Shown here: positions 1-7,521 of the stretch, piece by piece | Numbering within the stretch: position 1 is the stretch's first letter | Layout: every line of letters starts with the position of its first letter | Origin: a virus | IMG/VR virus record: IMGVR_UViG_3300037480_000137 | Coordinates: 1-39,758 of that record | Strand: one strand, 5' to 3' | DNA: 39,758 nt | Notes under the pieces: model-generated | Seen by the model: only the letters and a program-made list of their open reading frames with translations | What the model was told of the DNA's origin: nothing | The model's database searches: none | Position numbers and translations under genes: made by a program

Positions 1-21
1 ACGCGAATTACCTGCAGGCAT
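1..21 (-). CDS. Partial CDS, 5' end only; possible small terminase subunit
   Basis: Only the first seven codons lie in the window, reading M-P-A-G-N-S-R on the minus strand, and the rest runs off the left edge. A GAGGTG ribosome binding site sits a few bases before the ATG, so the start is convincing. A short N-terminus of this type, placed after replication genes and heading towards the structural block, would suit a small terminase subunit. That identity is an inference from position and a seven-residue peptide, and is weak. Confidence 0.3.
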
Positions 22-42
22 TCACCTCAGGAGTACCTTTTA

Positions 43-654
43 TCAACGAGCGAACCTAAGAGCAGTGGTCAATCTTTTATCAAAATTTCTAGAGAAATGT
101 TTTTGTACAGAGGCATTGACAATTAAATTAAAAGGAAATCTCTTTTTATATTGAACTTCTTTTTTAAACGAGGCCAACAATACAATTGTCTGACTACCAC
201 GTCGGCCTTTACGTTCCCATATACCAGACACCCCATTAATAGTAGCAACAAAGCGATTCGCTTTCCCCTTTACTATACCGCCTTTTCTTCCGGGAATATT
301 ACCATACTTGTTCAAACGAATATTAACCGGCACCGCGATATGACGGGCTCCTCCAGACGGACGTATAACACCCCCCTTTATTTGGGGTGTTAAATACTTG
401 GCTTGTATAGCGGCGATATATACAGCAGCAACCAACTCCCGCTTATTAGACTTTCTGAATTTAAAACCACGTAATGTAAAGGGGGTAGGATTATTGAGTG
501 TCCCTGGGGCCTTCTCTTTTAGATCCCGAGTAGCCATAAAAGCAGTATCATTGAGGCCTTGGGATGTGGCGAATGGAATCTGCTTTCTTTCAATTTTCGA
601 AAGCTTCCGGGTAAGGTCCTTCAAATCATCTTTTATGCTAATTTCAAACGCCAT
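43..654 (-). CDS. Minor tail / head-tail protein, GpZ-like (putative)
   Basis: A basic protein of about 203 aa. The ATG at 654 is chosen over an in-frame TTG at 678 because an AGGAG lies upstream on the minus strand and the sequence then begins MAFEIS. The layout resembles lambda minor tail protein Z: a helical N-terminus followed by a mention of a small-gene-like 'FATSQGLNDTA' segment, a Gly/Lys/Arg-rich middle with 'WERKGRRG', and a C-terminal 'ASFKKEVQYKKRFPF' block before a helical end. It would act in tail completion or head-tail joining. It is separated from the primase gene by the repeat array and is followed after 21 bases by the next start. Family membership is from memory of motifs only. 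Confidence 0.45.
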   Translation of the reverse strand: MAFEISIKDDLKDLTRKLSKIERKQIPFATSQGLNDTAFMATRDLKEKAPGTLNNPTPFTLRGFKFRKSNKRELVAAVYIAAIQAKYLTPQIKGGVIRPSGGARHIAVPVNIRLNKYGNIPGRKGGIVKGKANRFVATINGVSGIWERKGRRGSQTIVLLASFKKEVQYKKRFPFNLIVNASVQKHFSRNFDKRLTTALRFAR

Positions 655-691
655 ATTTCCAATTCTACTCCTATACAATTAAAAAAATAAC

Positions 692-988
692 AGGTTACCC
701 CCAGTTACCCCGGTTACCCCCTTACTTGCTCAAAGGGGTAACCGTCGGAAAGCGAGGCGCGGCAACACTTTTGAAAATTAGTTACCCCGGTTACCCCTTT
801 AAATATATATATTTATATATAAGTAAAAATAAAAGGGTATATATAGCTCTGAGCTTCTCTAGGGAAAAGGGAAAAAGGGGGTAACTGGGTAACTGGGGGT
901 AACTGGGTGTTTTTCTTTAATGAAATCAATTGGTTATTGGAGTTACCCCTTTTCGCTAAGGGGGGTAACTTTGCCCAAGGGGGTAACC
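692..988. repeat. GTTACCCC / GGGGTAAC repeat array with AT-rich core; candidate replication origin
   Basis: This gene-free stretch (655-990) holds about twelve copies of an 8-base core, GTTACCCC or its complement GGGGTAAC, usually preceded or followed by G or A/T. Copies lie near 694, 704, 713, 735, 781, 790, 878, 887 (GGGTAAC, one base short), 896, 942, 962 and 980. The left clusters are mostly in the GTTACCCC orientation and the cluster at 877-904 is inverted, so they flank an AT-rich segment at 798-845 made of TA-alternating sequence. Iterons bordering an AT-rich unwinding element next to a primase-helicase gene are typical of replication origins. The function is inferred. The array could instead serve as a regulator site or late promoter region. 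Confidence 0.55.
862..907 (+). other. Six-tract G-quadruplex-forming sequence
   Basis: Six runs of three to five G follow one another with loops of four or five bases: GGG at 862, GGG at 869, GGGGG at 877, GGG at 887, GGGGG at 895 and GGG at 905. The last three loops are all TAACT. Four such tracts with loops under eight bases satisfy the usual G-quadruplex rule, so several alternative folds are possible on the plus strand. It lies at the edge of the repeat array, beside the AT-rich core. Confidence 0.6.
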
Positions 989-990
989 GA

Positions 991-3147
991 TTACATCTGA
1001 TTCTTGTATAAATTCACAAGATCGGTTGGAGAAATCTCGTGCATGGTCTTATATTTTTCGATATTTCTTATTGCCCAAATGTACAATTTTTTTGTTTTTT
1101 TATCCTCTTTATATGAGCATTCGAATTTTTCAGCCCCATATTTTTTCAGCAAGACCCCGGCTCGAGCTGGATTCTTGATACCTCTTTCGGCGAATTTTTC
1201 GATAATCTCAGCAACAGTAACAAGGTCATTATCAAAGGGCTCTATATGCGCCGCTATCGCTTCATGAATAGCAACCTCCATACCGGAAAGGCTCATAGCA
1301 CCAATTTCCCTTCTGTACTCCGTCTCTGGGGCTCCTCCACCGTGCCTGAATGAAGTTACGTCTCGTCGAAGTAGCCAGCCGGCCACAGCCTCGTTTCCTC
1401 CTTCATATAACCACTTCCAAAAATCAATATAATATTGCTCATCCTTCCTAGCCATTCCACACCACAAGCAAAAGTATCGCGTGTCGCCTTTCGTCCTAAT
1501 AGAAATAGCATCAGGCTCATTACTAAAGAATACGATTGAAACGACGTTGTGAATTTCATATTGGCGCATTCCTTTAGGATTTATATGAAGGAATTTTGGT
1601 GGCGCTGCACAAAGGGGTTTTAATTGATTTTCATAAGTGCGTTTTTCATAGTTCATTATCTCCTCGACCATTATGAGCTTTTTGCCGTTGAGAAATTCAT
1701 TATGAGCATTGTGCATTTGTTCGGCTTGGGGGTGGGAGACGTTTTGCGATCCAAAATATTCAACAATAGGGCAAAAGGCAGTATCTTTACCAATTCGAGG
1801 AGTCCCAGCCATTAGGATTTGATGATTAATTTTAATCCCTGGACGTTGCATGGTAAAAGCCATCCAATTCAATAAATGTTCCCGTTGCTCCTCGTCAGGG
1901 ATTAAATATGCCATATGCAACAACCATGGCGTAACGTCTCCTTCAGTCGTTTCCATAGTAGGCTCAACATACAAATTTAGTTTATTGGTATTACCTTCCT
2001 TAAGGAGACGGCCAGCACCAGGTAACCAAGTCACAGTGTCCACGATTATTGCTGTTTCCTCGAGTAAGAAAGATTCATGAGCCTTTGGGCCATTCTTTCC
2101 TCCGGGGAATTGCTTTAAATGAATATTATTAAAAACGGTTGGGGTCATAAATATTCCACTAAGCCCATCAAAATATCGGTCTTGATCTTTCACATAGGCA
2201 TATTGCTTAGTTAAAAAATCAGCTCCTCTTATATTGAACAACAATGGTTGCTTAACATTCGTATCACGCCACATTTTCCGAAAATATTTTTCAGGGAAAC
2301 GTTGTTCATTTATCTTACCATGCTCAAACAGGTATAGAGCGCCCAACGTTTCTTCTTCACTCAGCCCACGACCTTTCAGCATCGCCAATAATGTCATGTC
2401 ATATCCGGACCGGCTTGTGTCTGCTTGATTCTCTGTTGGCGTACCTTCCCAAAGCGCCGCGACACGTCCATCATTGTCCAATAGCAATTGGAGTTTTTCG
2501 TTGTCCTTACTAATCGCTGTTTTGGCTTCTTCCTTTATCCCTCCTACCCATTTTATGAGTTGGTTTGGTTTATAGCGCACCCCATTAGCAAGAACAGTGC
2601 TACTTTGCGATTGTTCGTAGCCCGCGCGGATTTTTTGCGGTGTTGGATAATTAATCATATCAGGATAGCGCATAACGCGATCTACATTATGGCAATTATC
2701 TCCGCCGAGCTTTTTTTGAAGTGCTATGTTTATTTGTTCAGCCAATTCAATATTCCCAGCATCAGCATCAAGCGGTTTTTCATAATACCAATAAACAGCA
2801 TAACCATTTCCACTATCAATAATCGCGCTGGGCTTTAAATCCAAATCATCAATCAGCGCTTTTATACGCGTTCTTTCTTTTTCGCGGTTTTTATTTTTAT
2901 CAGGGTCAATATCTACCCATGCTGCAAGAATTTCTTTGATATCATTTTTGGTGGCTTTCTTCTTGATTGGTTTGGGATTGTTGACGGTGAAATAAATATT
3001 GAATCCTTTGCTGTTTAAATCCTGGGCCCATTTCTTGGCTTTTTTCTTTTCATCAAAGGGCTCCGCCTTTATTGTTTCTTGCCCCATTGGGTCGATTGCG
3101 ACTAGGTGTATGATTTTGTTTTTGTAGAAGGTATTTATGAAGTTCAT
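991..3147 (-). CDS. Primase-helicase: AEP-type primase domain fused to SF3-like/DUF5906 NTPase
   Basis: A 718-aa replication protein. The N-terminal part has archaeo-eukaryotic-primase-like motifs: WVDIDPD at residues 77-83 (metal-binding acidic pair), SGNGY at 112-116, and DRVMRYPDMINYP near 156-168. The C-terminal part is a P-loop NTPase of the phage/virus D5 or DUF5906 kind: Walker A GTPRIGKDT at 448-456, Walker B LIMVEEI at 491-497, a sensor-like FSNEP at 541-545 and an arginine near 557. Such proteins unwind DNA and lay primers at phage or plasmid origins. Its ATG overlaps the stop of the VRR-NUC gene by four bases (ATGA), so the two are probably translationally coupled. Its 3' end abuts the GTTACCCC array, supporting an origin there. 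Confidence 0.88.
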   Translation of the reverse strand: MNFINTFYKNKIIHLVAIDPMGQETIKAEPFDEKKKAKKWAQDLNSKGFNIYFTVNNPKPIKKKATKNDIKEILAAWVDIDPDKNKNREKERTRIKALIDDLDLKPSAIIDSGNGYAVYWYYEKPLDADAGNIELAEQINIALQKKLGGDNCHNVDRVMRYPDMINYPTPQKIRAGYEQSQSSTVLANGVRYKPNQLIKWVGGIKEEAKTAISKDNEKLQLLLDNDGRVAALWEGTPTENQADTSRSGYDMTLLAMLKGRGLSEEETLGALYLFEHGKINEQRFPEKYFRKMWRDTNVKQPLLFNIRGADFLTKQYAYVKDQDRYFDGLSGIFMTPTVFNNIHLKQFPGGKNGPKAHESFLLEETAIIVDTVTWLPGAGRLLKEGNTNKLNLYVEPTMETTEGDVTPWLLHMAYLIPDEEQREHLLNWMAFTMQRPGIKINHQILMAGTPRIGKDTAFCPIVEYFGSQNVSHPQAEQMHNAHNEFLNGKKLIMVEEIMNYEKRTYENQLKPLCAAPPKFLHINPKGMRQYEIHNVVSIVFFSNEPDAISIRTKGDTRYFCLWCGMARKDEQYYIDFWKWLYEGGNEAVAGWLLRRDVTSFRHGGGAPETEYRREIGAMSLSGMEVAIHEAIAAHIEPFDNDLVTVAEIIEKFAERGIKNPARAGVLLKKYGAEKFECSYKEDKKTKKLYIWAIRNIEKYKTMHEISPTDLVNLYKNQM

Positions 3148-3521
3148 TGCAACACCTGATATAATGAATGGTATGCTCTATCGAGTAACCATTGTTTGTC
3201 CACCAGGCCGACCATTATCGCATCCTCGTTTTTGAAAATTAAAATTTCCCTTCCAACACCAAGAATTAATAAAGATAGGCCACCTTTTTCATAATGATTT
3301 TTCAACCACAAACGTTGCGCGAGAGTATAATGCTGAATTCTTAATATCCCTCCGCGAACGGGCCAGCGCTTCGCATACTTCGACTCAGCCCAAGCAGGGA
3401 TGCTATTATATAGTAGATAGCTGTCTGGTATCCCGGTCCCTGTTGTTGGACTTTCTATATCTTGGATGAAAACGTCTTTGTACTTACTTTTCACCCGCGC
3501 TTTTAGATTCGATTCAGACAT
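3144..3521 (-). CDS. VRR-NUC domain nuclease
   Basis: A 125-aa protein of the small phage VRR-NUC type, a PD-(D/E)XK fold related to Holliday-junction and flap nucleases. The catalytic signature is visible: G-I-P-D at residues 30-33 followed by W-A-E-S-K at 44-48, then a downstream Gln in 'RIQHYTLAQRLWL'. Phage copies are often next to replication helicases, as here, and are thought to process branched or recombining DNA. It is the first gene of the leftward transcript starting from the divergent region at 3.5 kb. Confidence 0.8.
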   Translation of the reverse strand: MSESNLKARVKSKYKDVFIQDIESPTTGTGIPDSYLLYNSIPAWAESKYAKRWPVRGGILRIQHYTLAQRLWLKNHYEKGGLSLLILGVGREILIFKNEDAIMVGLVDKQWLLDRAYHSLYQVLQ

Positions 3522-3553
3522 AAGCCGTTGATTTCCGAGAAAATAAAAAAAGA

Positions 3554-3571
3554 GTTTACTTTATAGTAAAC
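3554..3571. promoter_or_regulatory. Inverted repeat GTTTACT-N4-AGTAAAC in divergent intergenic region; candidate operator
   Basis: A perfect seven-base inverted repeat with a four-base centre lies midway between the divergent starts at 3521 and 3628. On the minus strand TTTACT, a 17-base spacer and TTTATT give a weak sigma-70-like promoter. On the plus strand TATACT (3573-3578) could be a -10 element but has no good -35. The GTTTA/TAAAC half-site resembles the KorA (TrfB) operator GTTTAGCTAAAC, with a wider centre, and this genome encodes a TrfB-like protein at 18780. The link is an inference. Confidence 0.5.
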
Positions 3572-3627
3572 CTATACTAAGCTTACGCCCTCGGCAAGTA
3601 AATAAAATTTTTTGGGAGAATAATGGC

Positions 3628-5628
3628 ATGTCAAACTTTATGAAATTCAAAACAGCAGTAAGTACTCAACTCGATACCTTATCAAGGCATGAATTGTTTC
3701 GTGTAGATATAGATAAGGATGAATTGTGGGAGATGTATCTCAACAGCTTCCCTGAAGGTACAAATCCCATCTATAAGGAACGTACTGAAAACGATTGCCA
3801 ATGTTGTAAACAATTTATCCGAGCAATGGGCAATGCGGTTGCTATTATAGACGGCGTGTTAGTTTCGGTCTGGGATATAAATGTTGAAGGACATTATCAA
3901 GTTGTTGCTGATGCGCTTTCTGCTTTAATTAAACGAAAAGAAATAAACAACACCTTCCTACATACAGAGCAGAATGTTGGAACTGATTTCAATCACGATA
4001 CGCTGGACGATGGAACGGTTATCAAATGGGAACATTTCCACTACAAGCTCCCCCTCAAATTTGTAGTGCCTGGCAGTGATATTGGAAACACATTATCAAA
4101 CAGGCGAAGCAACAAGGAGGTATTAAAAAGGGGCCTTGATGAAATTACTGTTGATGCCCTCGAGGCTGTTCTAGAATTGATTGAGCAAAAATCAATCTAT
4201 AGAGGTGACGAGTACAAAGCACCATTGGAAACATTCCTCAAGTATAAAAGAAAATATGATGCTCTACCTGTTCAAGCCCAAGATGGCCTTTGTTGGTTGT
4301 GGGCTTTACAACTCGGAGGATTGGCCAAAATTAGAAACATGGCTATAGGAACTTTGTTGATTGCTATATCAGAAGGAGTCGATCTTGAGGTGGCAGTGCG
4401 TAGTTTTGAAATCATGGTCGCACCTACAAATTATAAGCGTCCAACCGCTTTAATAACTAAGGGTATGATTGCCAATGCTCAAAAGAAAGTTGAAGAGTTA
4501 GGCATCAGTGATTCGCTACAACGACGATATGCCGTAGTGGAAGATATCAAAATCAATAATGTGTTGTTTGCAGATCGGTCTGTGAAGAAAGCGCTGAATG
4601 TATTCGAGGAGCTGGCATCATCAATAGCTGACAACTTCAAATGGGATACAATTAATGAAGTGGACGTAGAGACTTTTGTCCATTCCATTTTACCAGCAGC
4701 AGACAGCATCGAGTTACTACTAGAGAATCATCACAGCAATAACCTTATGAGCTTAATCGCTCCAGTGAATGAAGACTCTCGACGCATATTCAAATGGGAC
4801 AATAATTTCTCCTGGGCTTATAACGGAGAAGTCGCTGACTCGATTAAGGAGCGCGTGAAGAAAGCCGGTGGAAATGTAAATGGTGTATTGCGCTGTTCAT
4901 TGTCCTGGTTTAATTATGACGATTTAGATATACACGTAAGAGAGCCGGATGGGAATCATATTTATTATGGGAATAGATCTGGACACTCTACGTCCGGAGC
5001 GCTTGATGTTGATATGAATGTAAGTCCCGGTGGCTCGCGCAACGCGGTTGAGAATATAGTCTGGACAGATAAATATAAAATGCTCAAAGGAATTTATGAA
5101 GTCTTCATCAACAATTACTCGAGGAGAGAAACGATTGATGTTGGATTTGATGTCGAGATTGAATTTGGCGGAACGATACACACATTCCATTATGACAAGG
5201 CTGTGAAAAATAATGTTCCTGTTGCTAAATTCAAATATTCAAAAGAAGCGGGAATTGAATTTATCGAGTCATTGCCCTCGACCGAAGCATCAAAGGAAAT
5301 ATGGAACATCACGTCACAAAAATTCCATAAGGTTTCGATGATAATGAATTCTCCGAATCATTGGGATTGGAAAGCGAGTGGCAACAAGCATTTATTCTTT
5401 ATCTTGGAGGGATGTAAGAATGATAGTAAGGCAAGGGGATTTTTCAATGAATTCCTAAAAGATGATTTGAGGGAACATCGCAAGGTGTTTGAAGTTCTTG
5501 GATCTAAGATGAAAACGGAAATGTCTGATGACCAATTAAGCGGTCTGGGATTTTCCTCAACGCAGAGAAATCATATTTTCTGTAGAGTAGTTGGCAAGTT
5601 CACCCGTGTTATTAAAATAAACTTTTAA
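3628..5628 (+). CDS. Conserved phage protein of unknown function with C-terminal beta-sandwich (DUF2135-like) region
   Basis: A 666-aa protein opening the rightward operon, with GGGAG nine bases before the ATG. A competing ATG six bases upstream is out of frame and gives only a five-codon peptide. No enzyme motif was recognised. Visible features are a Cys cluster 'DCQCCKQFIR' near residue 56, a long helical middle, and a beta-rich segment at about 418-525 with 'LSWFNYDDLDIHVREPDG', which resembles DUF2135/YfaP-type domains thought to bind ligands or surfaces. No signal peptide is present, so it is cytoplasmic. The next gene follows after ten bases. Its place at the head of the early transcript suggests an early role, but the function is unknown. 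Confidence 0.75.
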   Translation: MSNFMKFKTAVSTQLDTLSRHELFRVDIDKDELWEMYLNSFPEGTNPIYKERTENDCQCCKQFIRAMGNAVAIIDGVLVSVWDINVEGHYQVVADALSALIKRKEINNTFLHTEQNVGTDFNHDTLDDGTVIKWEHFHYKLPLKFVVPGSDIGNTLSNRRSNKEVLKRGLDEITVDALEAVLELIEQKSIYRGDEYKAPLETFLKYKRKYDALPVQAQDGLCWLWALQLGGLAKIRNMAIGTLLIAISEGVDLEVAVRSFEIMVAPTNYKRPTALITKGMIANAQKKVEELGISDSLQRRYAVVEDIKINNVLFADRSVKKALNVFEELASSIADNFKWDTINEVDVETFVHSILPAADSIELLLENHHSNNLMSLIAPVNEDSRRIFKWDNNFSWAYNGEVADSIKERVKKAGGNVNGVLRCSLSWFNYDDLDIHVREPDGNHIYYGNRSGHSTSGALDVDMNVSPGGSRNAVENIVWTDKYKMLKGIYEVFINNYSRRETIDVGFDVEIEFGGTIHTFHYDKAVKNNVPVAKFKYSKEAGIEFIESLPSTEASKEIWNITSQKFHKVSMIMNSPNHWDWKASGNKHLFFILEGCKNDSKARGFFNEFLKDDLREHRKVFEVLGSKMKTEMSDDQLSGLGFSSTQRNHIFCRVVGKFTRVIKINF

Positions 5629-5638
5629 GGAGAACATC

Positions 5639-6022
5639 ATGTTTGAAAAAGCAAGCAGGTTACATTTACGCTTCACAACAGCCCTGGGCAATCTTTCTGT
5701 TGAAGATTTATGGGAGTTGCCATTAATACATCATCTCGAGTCACTCGATACTATCGCAAAAGACCTCAACCGAGCCATAAAGGAATTAGGCGAGGAGAGC
5801 TTTGTTGAAACAAAAAGTGATATGGATGCTGTGCTCAACCTCAAGTTTGATATTGTCAAACACATCATCGCGGTTAAGCTGGCTGAAAATGAAGCCAGCC
5901 GTAATGCTCTCGAGCGTAAGGCGAAGAAGGAAAAGATCATGGCCATCATTGCTGATAAGCAAGATGATGAGCTTAAGGGTAAGGGTATTGATGAATTGAA
6001 AGAACTATTCAACAGTTTGTAA
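5639..6022 (+). CDS. Conserved phage protein, helical, unknown function
   Basis: A 127-aa protein with AAGGAG before the start. The beginning 'MFEKASRLHLRF' followed by 'LSVEDLWELPL' is a pattern familiar in early regions of many tailed phages, where it usually follows a gene like the 666-aa one here. The central part is strongly helical and charged, with heptad-like spacing ('NEASRNALERKAKKEKIM'), suggesting a coiled coil and oligomer formation. No catalytic motif was found. Confidence 0.75.
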   Translation: MFEKASRLHLRFTTALGNLSVEDLWELPLIHHLESLDTIAKDLNRAIKELGEESFVETKSDMDAVLNLKFDIVKHIIAVKLAENEASRNALERKAKKEKIMAIIADKQDDELKGKGIDELKELFNSL

Positions 6023-6065
6023 TTTTGTGGGGGCTCCTCGAGCCCTCGTCTTAAGGAGAAATGCC

Positions 6066-6257
6066 ATGAATAGCATTTGGGAAGATATATTTGGTAGCTC
6101 ATTACACGCCAACAACACCGGGGTGTTAACTGACGAGGACTATACACAAGCGAATGATGCCTGTGCTAAATTTTGTCGTGGTGCGTCGGAAAAATTACAG
6201 GCTACATTCAAAGCCTCATTCCTTCGCAATCGAATCGAACGAAAGTTGTTGGCGTGA
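6066..6257 (+). CDS. Small hypothetical phage protein
   Basis: A 63-aa protein. The ATG at 6066 is preceded by AAGGAG at 6054-6059, so it is preferred over the in-frame upstream start at 6027 that has no such site. The protein begins MNSIWEDIFGSS and is polar with a basic end; no domain is recognised. A short inverted repeat, AACACC-GG-GGTGTT, lies near 6114 within the gene. Confidence 0.55.
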   Translation: MNSIWEDIFGSSLHANNTGVLTDEDYTQANDACAKFCRGASEKLQATFKASFLRNRIERKLLA

Positions 6258-6484
6258 TTGTAGTAATCGCATCCAAGCAGGATCAATTCAATCAGATGAT
6301 GCGATATTGGGTTGCGCCTATAGATCGTAAAAAATTCTTGCGCGTTCGAGATGAACGCGACTTACATGGCTGTGAAATTACTGAAGTAATAAGAATCGGG
6401 GATTATTGGGAATTGAGAAATTATCAAATGTTATTTGAAATGGCAATTATGATAAGAGATAGAAAAGAGGAGAACAAACCATGA
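6254..6484 (+). CDS. Small hypothetical phage protein, GTG start
   Basis: A 76-aa reading if started at the GTG at 6254, which overlaps the previous stop in a GTGA junction and so fits translational coupling. The open frame extends back to 6173 but would then overlap the previous gene by 85 bases. The protein is beta/alpha mixed with 'FLRVRDERDLHGCEITEVIRIG'. No family is recognised. The exact start is uncertain because there is no strong ribosome binding site. Confidence 0.5.
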   Translation: MIVVIASKQDQFNQMMRYWVAPIDRKKFLRVRDERDLHGCEITEVIRIGDYWELRNYQMLFEMAIMIRDRKEENKP

Positions 6485-6774
6485 ACACTGGGCCACAAAA
6501 ATTTATATCATTATTAGGCTATCGTTGCAAAGATAAAATAACCGGCATCGAAGGAGTCATCACTTCAATCAGCTTCGACCTTTATGGTTGTATCCAGGCC
6601 GTAGTGGATTTAGGTCTAGATAAAGACGGCAATCAAAAAAAGGGTGGGTGGTATGATGTTGGGCGATTGACAATTATTAGTAAAAAGCCTGTAATGGAAC
6701 AGCCTGACTTTCATGCCATTAATAGTCCCATTGCTGAAGGTAAAAAAGGACCCGCAGAGAAACCATCGCCATGA
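6481..6774 (+). CDS. Conserved small phage protein ('GYRCKDKITG...SISFDLYGCIQA' family)
   Basis: A 97-aa protein starting in an ATGA overlap with the previous stop, with GAGGAG upstream. It carries the pattern 'LGYRCKDKITGIEGV' followed by 'SISFDLYGCIQA' and a Trp-Asp pair 'GWYDVGRL', seen in a family of small early proteins in many tailed phages and prophages. The first half reads like a small beta barrel (KOW-like) that could bind nucleic acid or protein. Function is unknown. Confidence 0.7.
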   Translation: MNTGPQKFISLLGYRCKDKITGIEGVITSISFDLYGCIQAVVDLGLDKDGNQKKGGWYDVGRLTIISKKPVMEQPDFHAINSPIAEGKKGPAEKPSP

Positions 6775-7046
6775 AGCCTATAGAAAAAGGGTGCTCAGCA
6801 ATGGTAATTAATGCCGGGCCTCGGAACACTGGCAAAGGCGTAACTGTCGGCAATTTTGTTGGCACCCGAGAGCGAATGCGTTATAATGATTTATGGGAAG
6901 TTGATATTGATATATTCGCTAGGGAAATAATAGGCCCAGTCAGCTTCCCTGTAGTAGTAAATGTCGTTCCGGAATCTATGCTCATACGCATTGACGGTTA
7001 CGAGGAGGAGGAAAAAGAAAATGCTGAGATACACTGCCATGTCTAA
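6771..7046 (+). CDS. Conserved small phage protein, beta-barrel-like
   Basis: A 91-aa protein coupled to the previous gene through an ATGA overlap. The start 'KGCSAMVINAGPRNTGKGVTVGNF' suggests a KOW/SH3-like small barrel, a pattern repeated in early phage genes that handle or mask nucleic acids. It ends with an acidic stretch 'GYEEEEKENAE' whose coding sequence doubles as the GGAGGAGG ribosome binding site for a possible gene at 7021. No catalytic residues are evident. Confidence 0.65.
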   Translation: MKPIEKGCSAMVINAGPRNTGKGVTVGNFVGTRERMRYNDLWEVDIDIFAREIIGPVSFPVVVNVVPESMLIRIDGYEEEEKENAEIHCHV

Positions 7047-7191
7047 TTACCAAGCCTTTCGGTGGCTCTTGAGATTTGACTCGGAAGCTAAGTTGTTTTG
7101 GTTATGGGCTTTTTTGTTACAAGCAAATCTATCCGAGTGCGTGGGTGATAACCTCTACCCATATGCGCGAGGGGCTCAAGCTATACTTTGA
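7021..7191 (+). CDS. Possible small ORF, 56 aa
   Basis: An ATG at 7021 follows a strong GGAGGAGG about ten bases upstream and opens a 56-codon frame that begins MLRYTAMSNYQ and contains a Trp-rich hydrophobic stretch 'KLFWLWAFLLQ'. It overlaps the previous gene by 26 bases and the next by 29. It may be a real membrane-associated micro-protein or a leader that delivers ribosomes to the gene at 7163, which lacks its own good ribosome binding site. Confidence 0.35.
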   Translation: MLRYTAMSNYQAFRWLLRFDSEAKLFWLWAFLLQANLSECVGDNLYPYARGAQAIL

Positions 7192-7375
7192 GCATAAAAT
7201 ATTAACAGGCGGTTTCCTTACTGCGGTTTTATCTAACGATTTACTAACTGCGGCTTCAAAAGCTGACGATATCAATAAATATAAATTGCATGATTATTGT
7301 ACTTGGTTATATAATCATGCCCCAATGGGAAGTTACGGAAGCCCGGAGGCAGTGAAGCAATGGCTAGGACGATAA
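7163..7375 (+). CDS. Conserved small phage protein (MREGLKLYFEH... family)
   Basis: A 70-aa protein with the pattern 'GLKLYFEHKILTGGFLTAVLSNDL' then 'ADD' and 'WLYNHAPMGSYGSPEAVKQW', a small helical family common in tailed phage early regions and of unknown role. The ATG at 7163 matches the usual N-terminus; a GTG at 7145 is an alternative and the open frame reaches back to 7076. It ends inside the start of the next small gene (16-base overlap). Confidence 0.68.
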   Translation: MREGLKLYFEHKILTGGFLTAVLSNDLLTAASKADDINKYKLHDYCTWLYNHAPMGSYGSPEAVKQWLGR

Positions 7376-7521
7376 CAGAGCTCAAAGGCCGCATCAGGCT
7401 CCTAGAAAAGGAACTCCTGGCATGTCGCCTCAACCGTAAATTTCTTTATAAGGTGATTAATTATTATAGGCGCCCATGGTGGATGAAGCTTCTTGATTAC
7501 TTGGAGATTAATTATGACTGA
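7360..7521 (+). CDS. Small basic hypothetical protein, 53 aa
   Basis: A 53-codon gene with GGAGG at 7345-7349, ten bases before the ATG. The protein begins MARTITELKGRIRLLEKELL, a helical leucine-rich start, followed by a basic and aromatic end with 'YYRRPWWMKLL'. It overlaps the preceding gene by 16 bases and the next start by eight. Its position in a run of coupled genes and its good ribosome binding site support it, but no family is recognised. Confidence 0.5.
   Translation: MARTITELKGRIRLLEKELLACRLNRKFLYKVINYYRRPWWMKLLDYLEINYD

Noticed and set aside
367-391. Inverted repeat AACACCCC ... GGGGTGTT inside the GpZ-like gene
   Set aside because: It lies in coding sequence with no T-tract and no start or stop nearby; probably a by-product of codons.
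151-682. Plus-strand open frames opposite the GpZ-like gene
   Set aside because: Antisense shadows with no ribosome binding site; the minus frame has the protein-like sequence.
877-907. Linear-genome telomere interpretation of the GGGGTAACT repeats
   Set aside because: The array lies between genes in both orientations and next to a primase gene; an internal origin is a simpler reading.
6961-7020. Upstream extension of the 56-aa frame
   Set aside because: It lies in the preceding gene in another frame; the GGAGGAGG site supports the start at 7021 instead.
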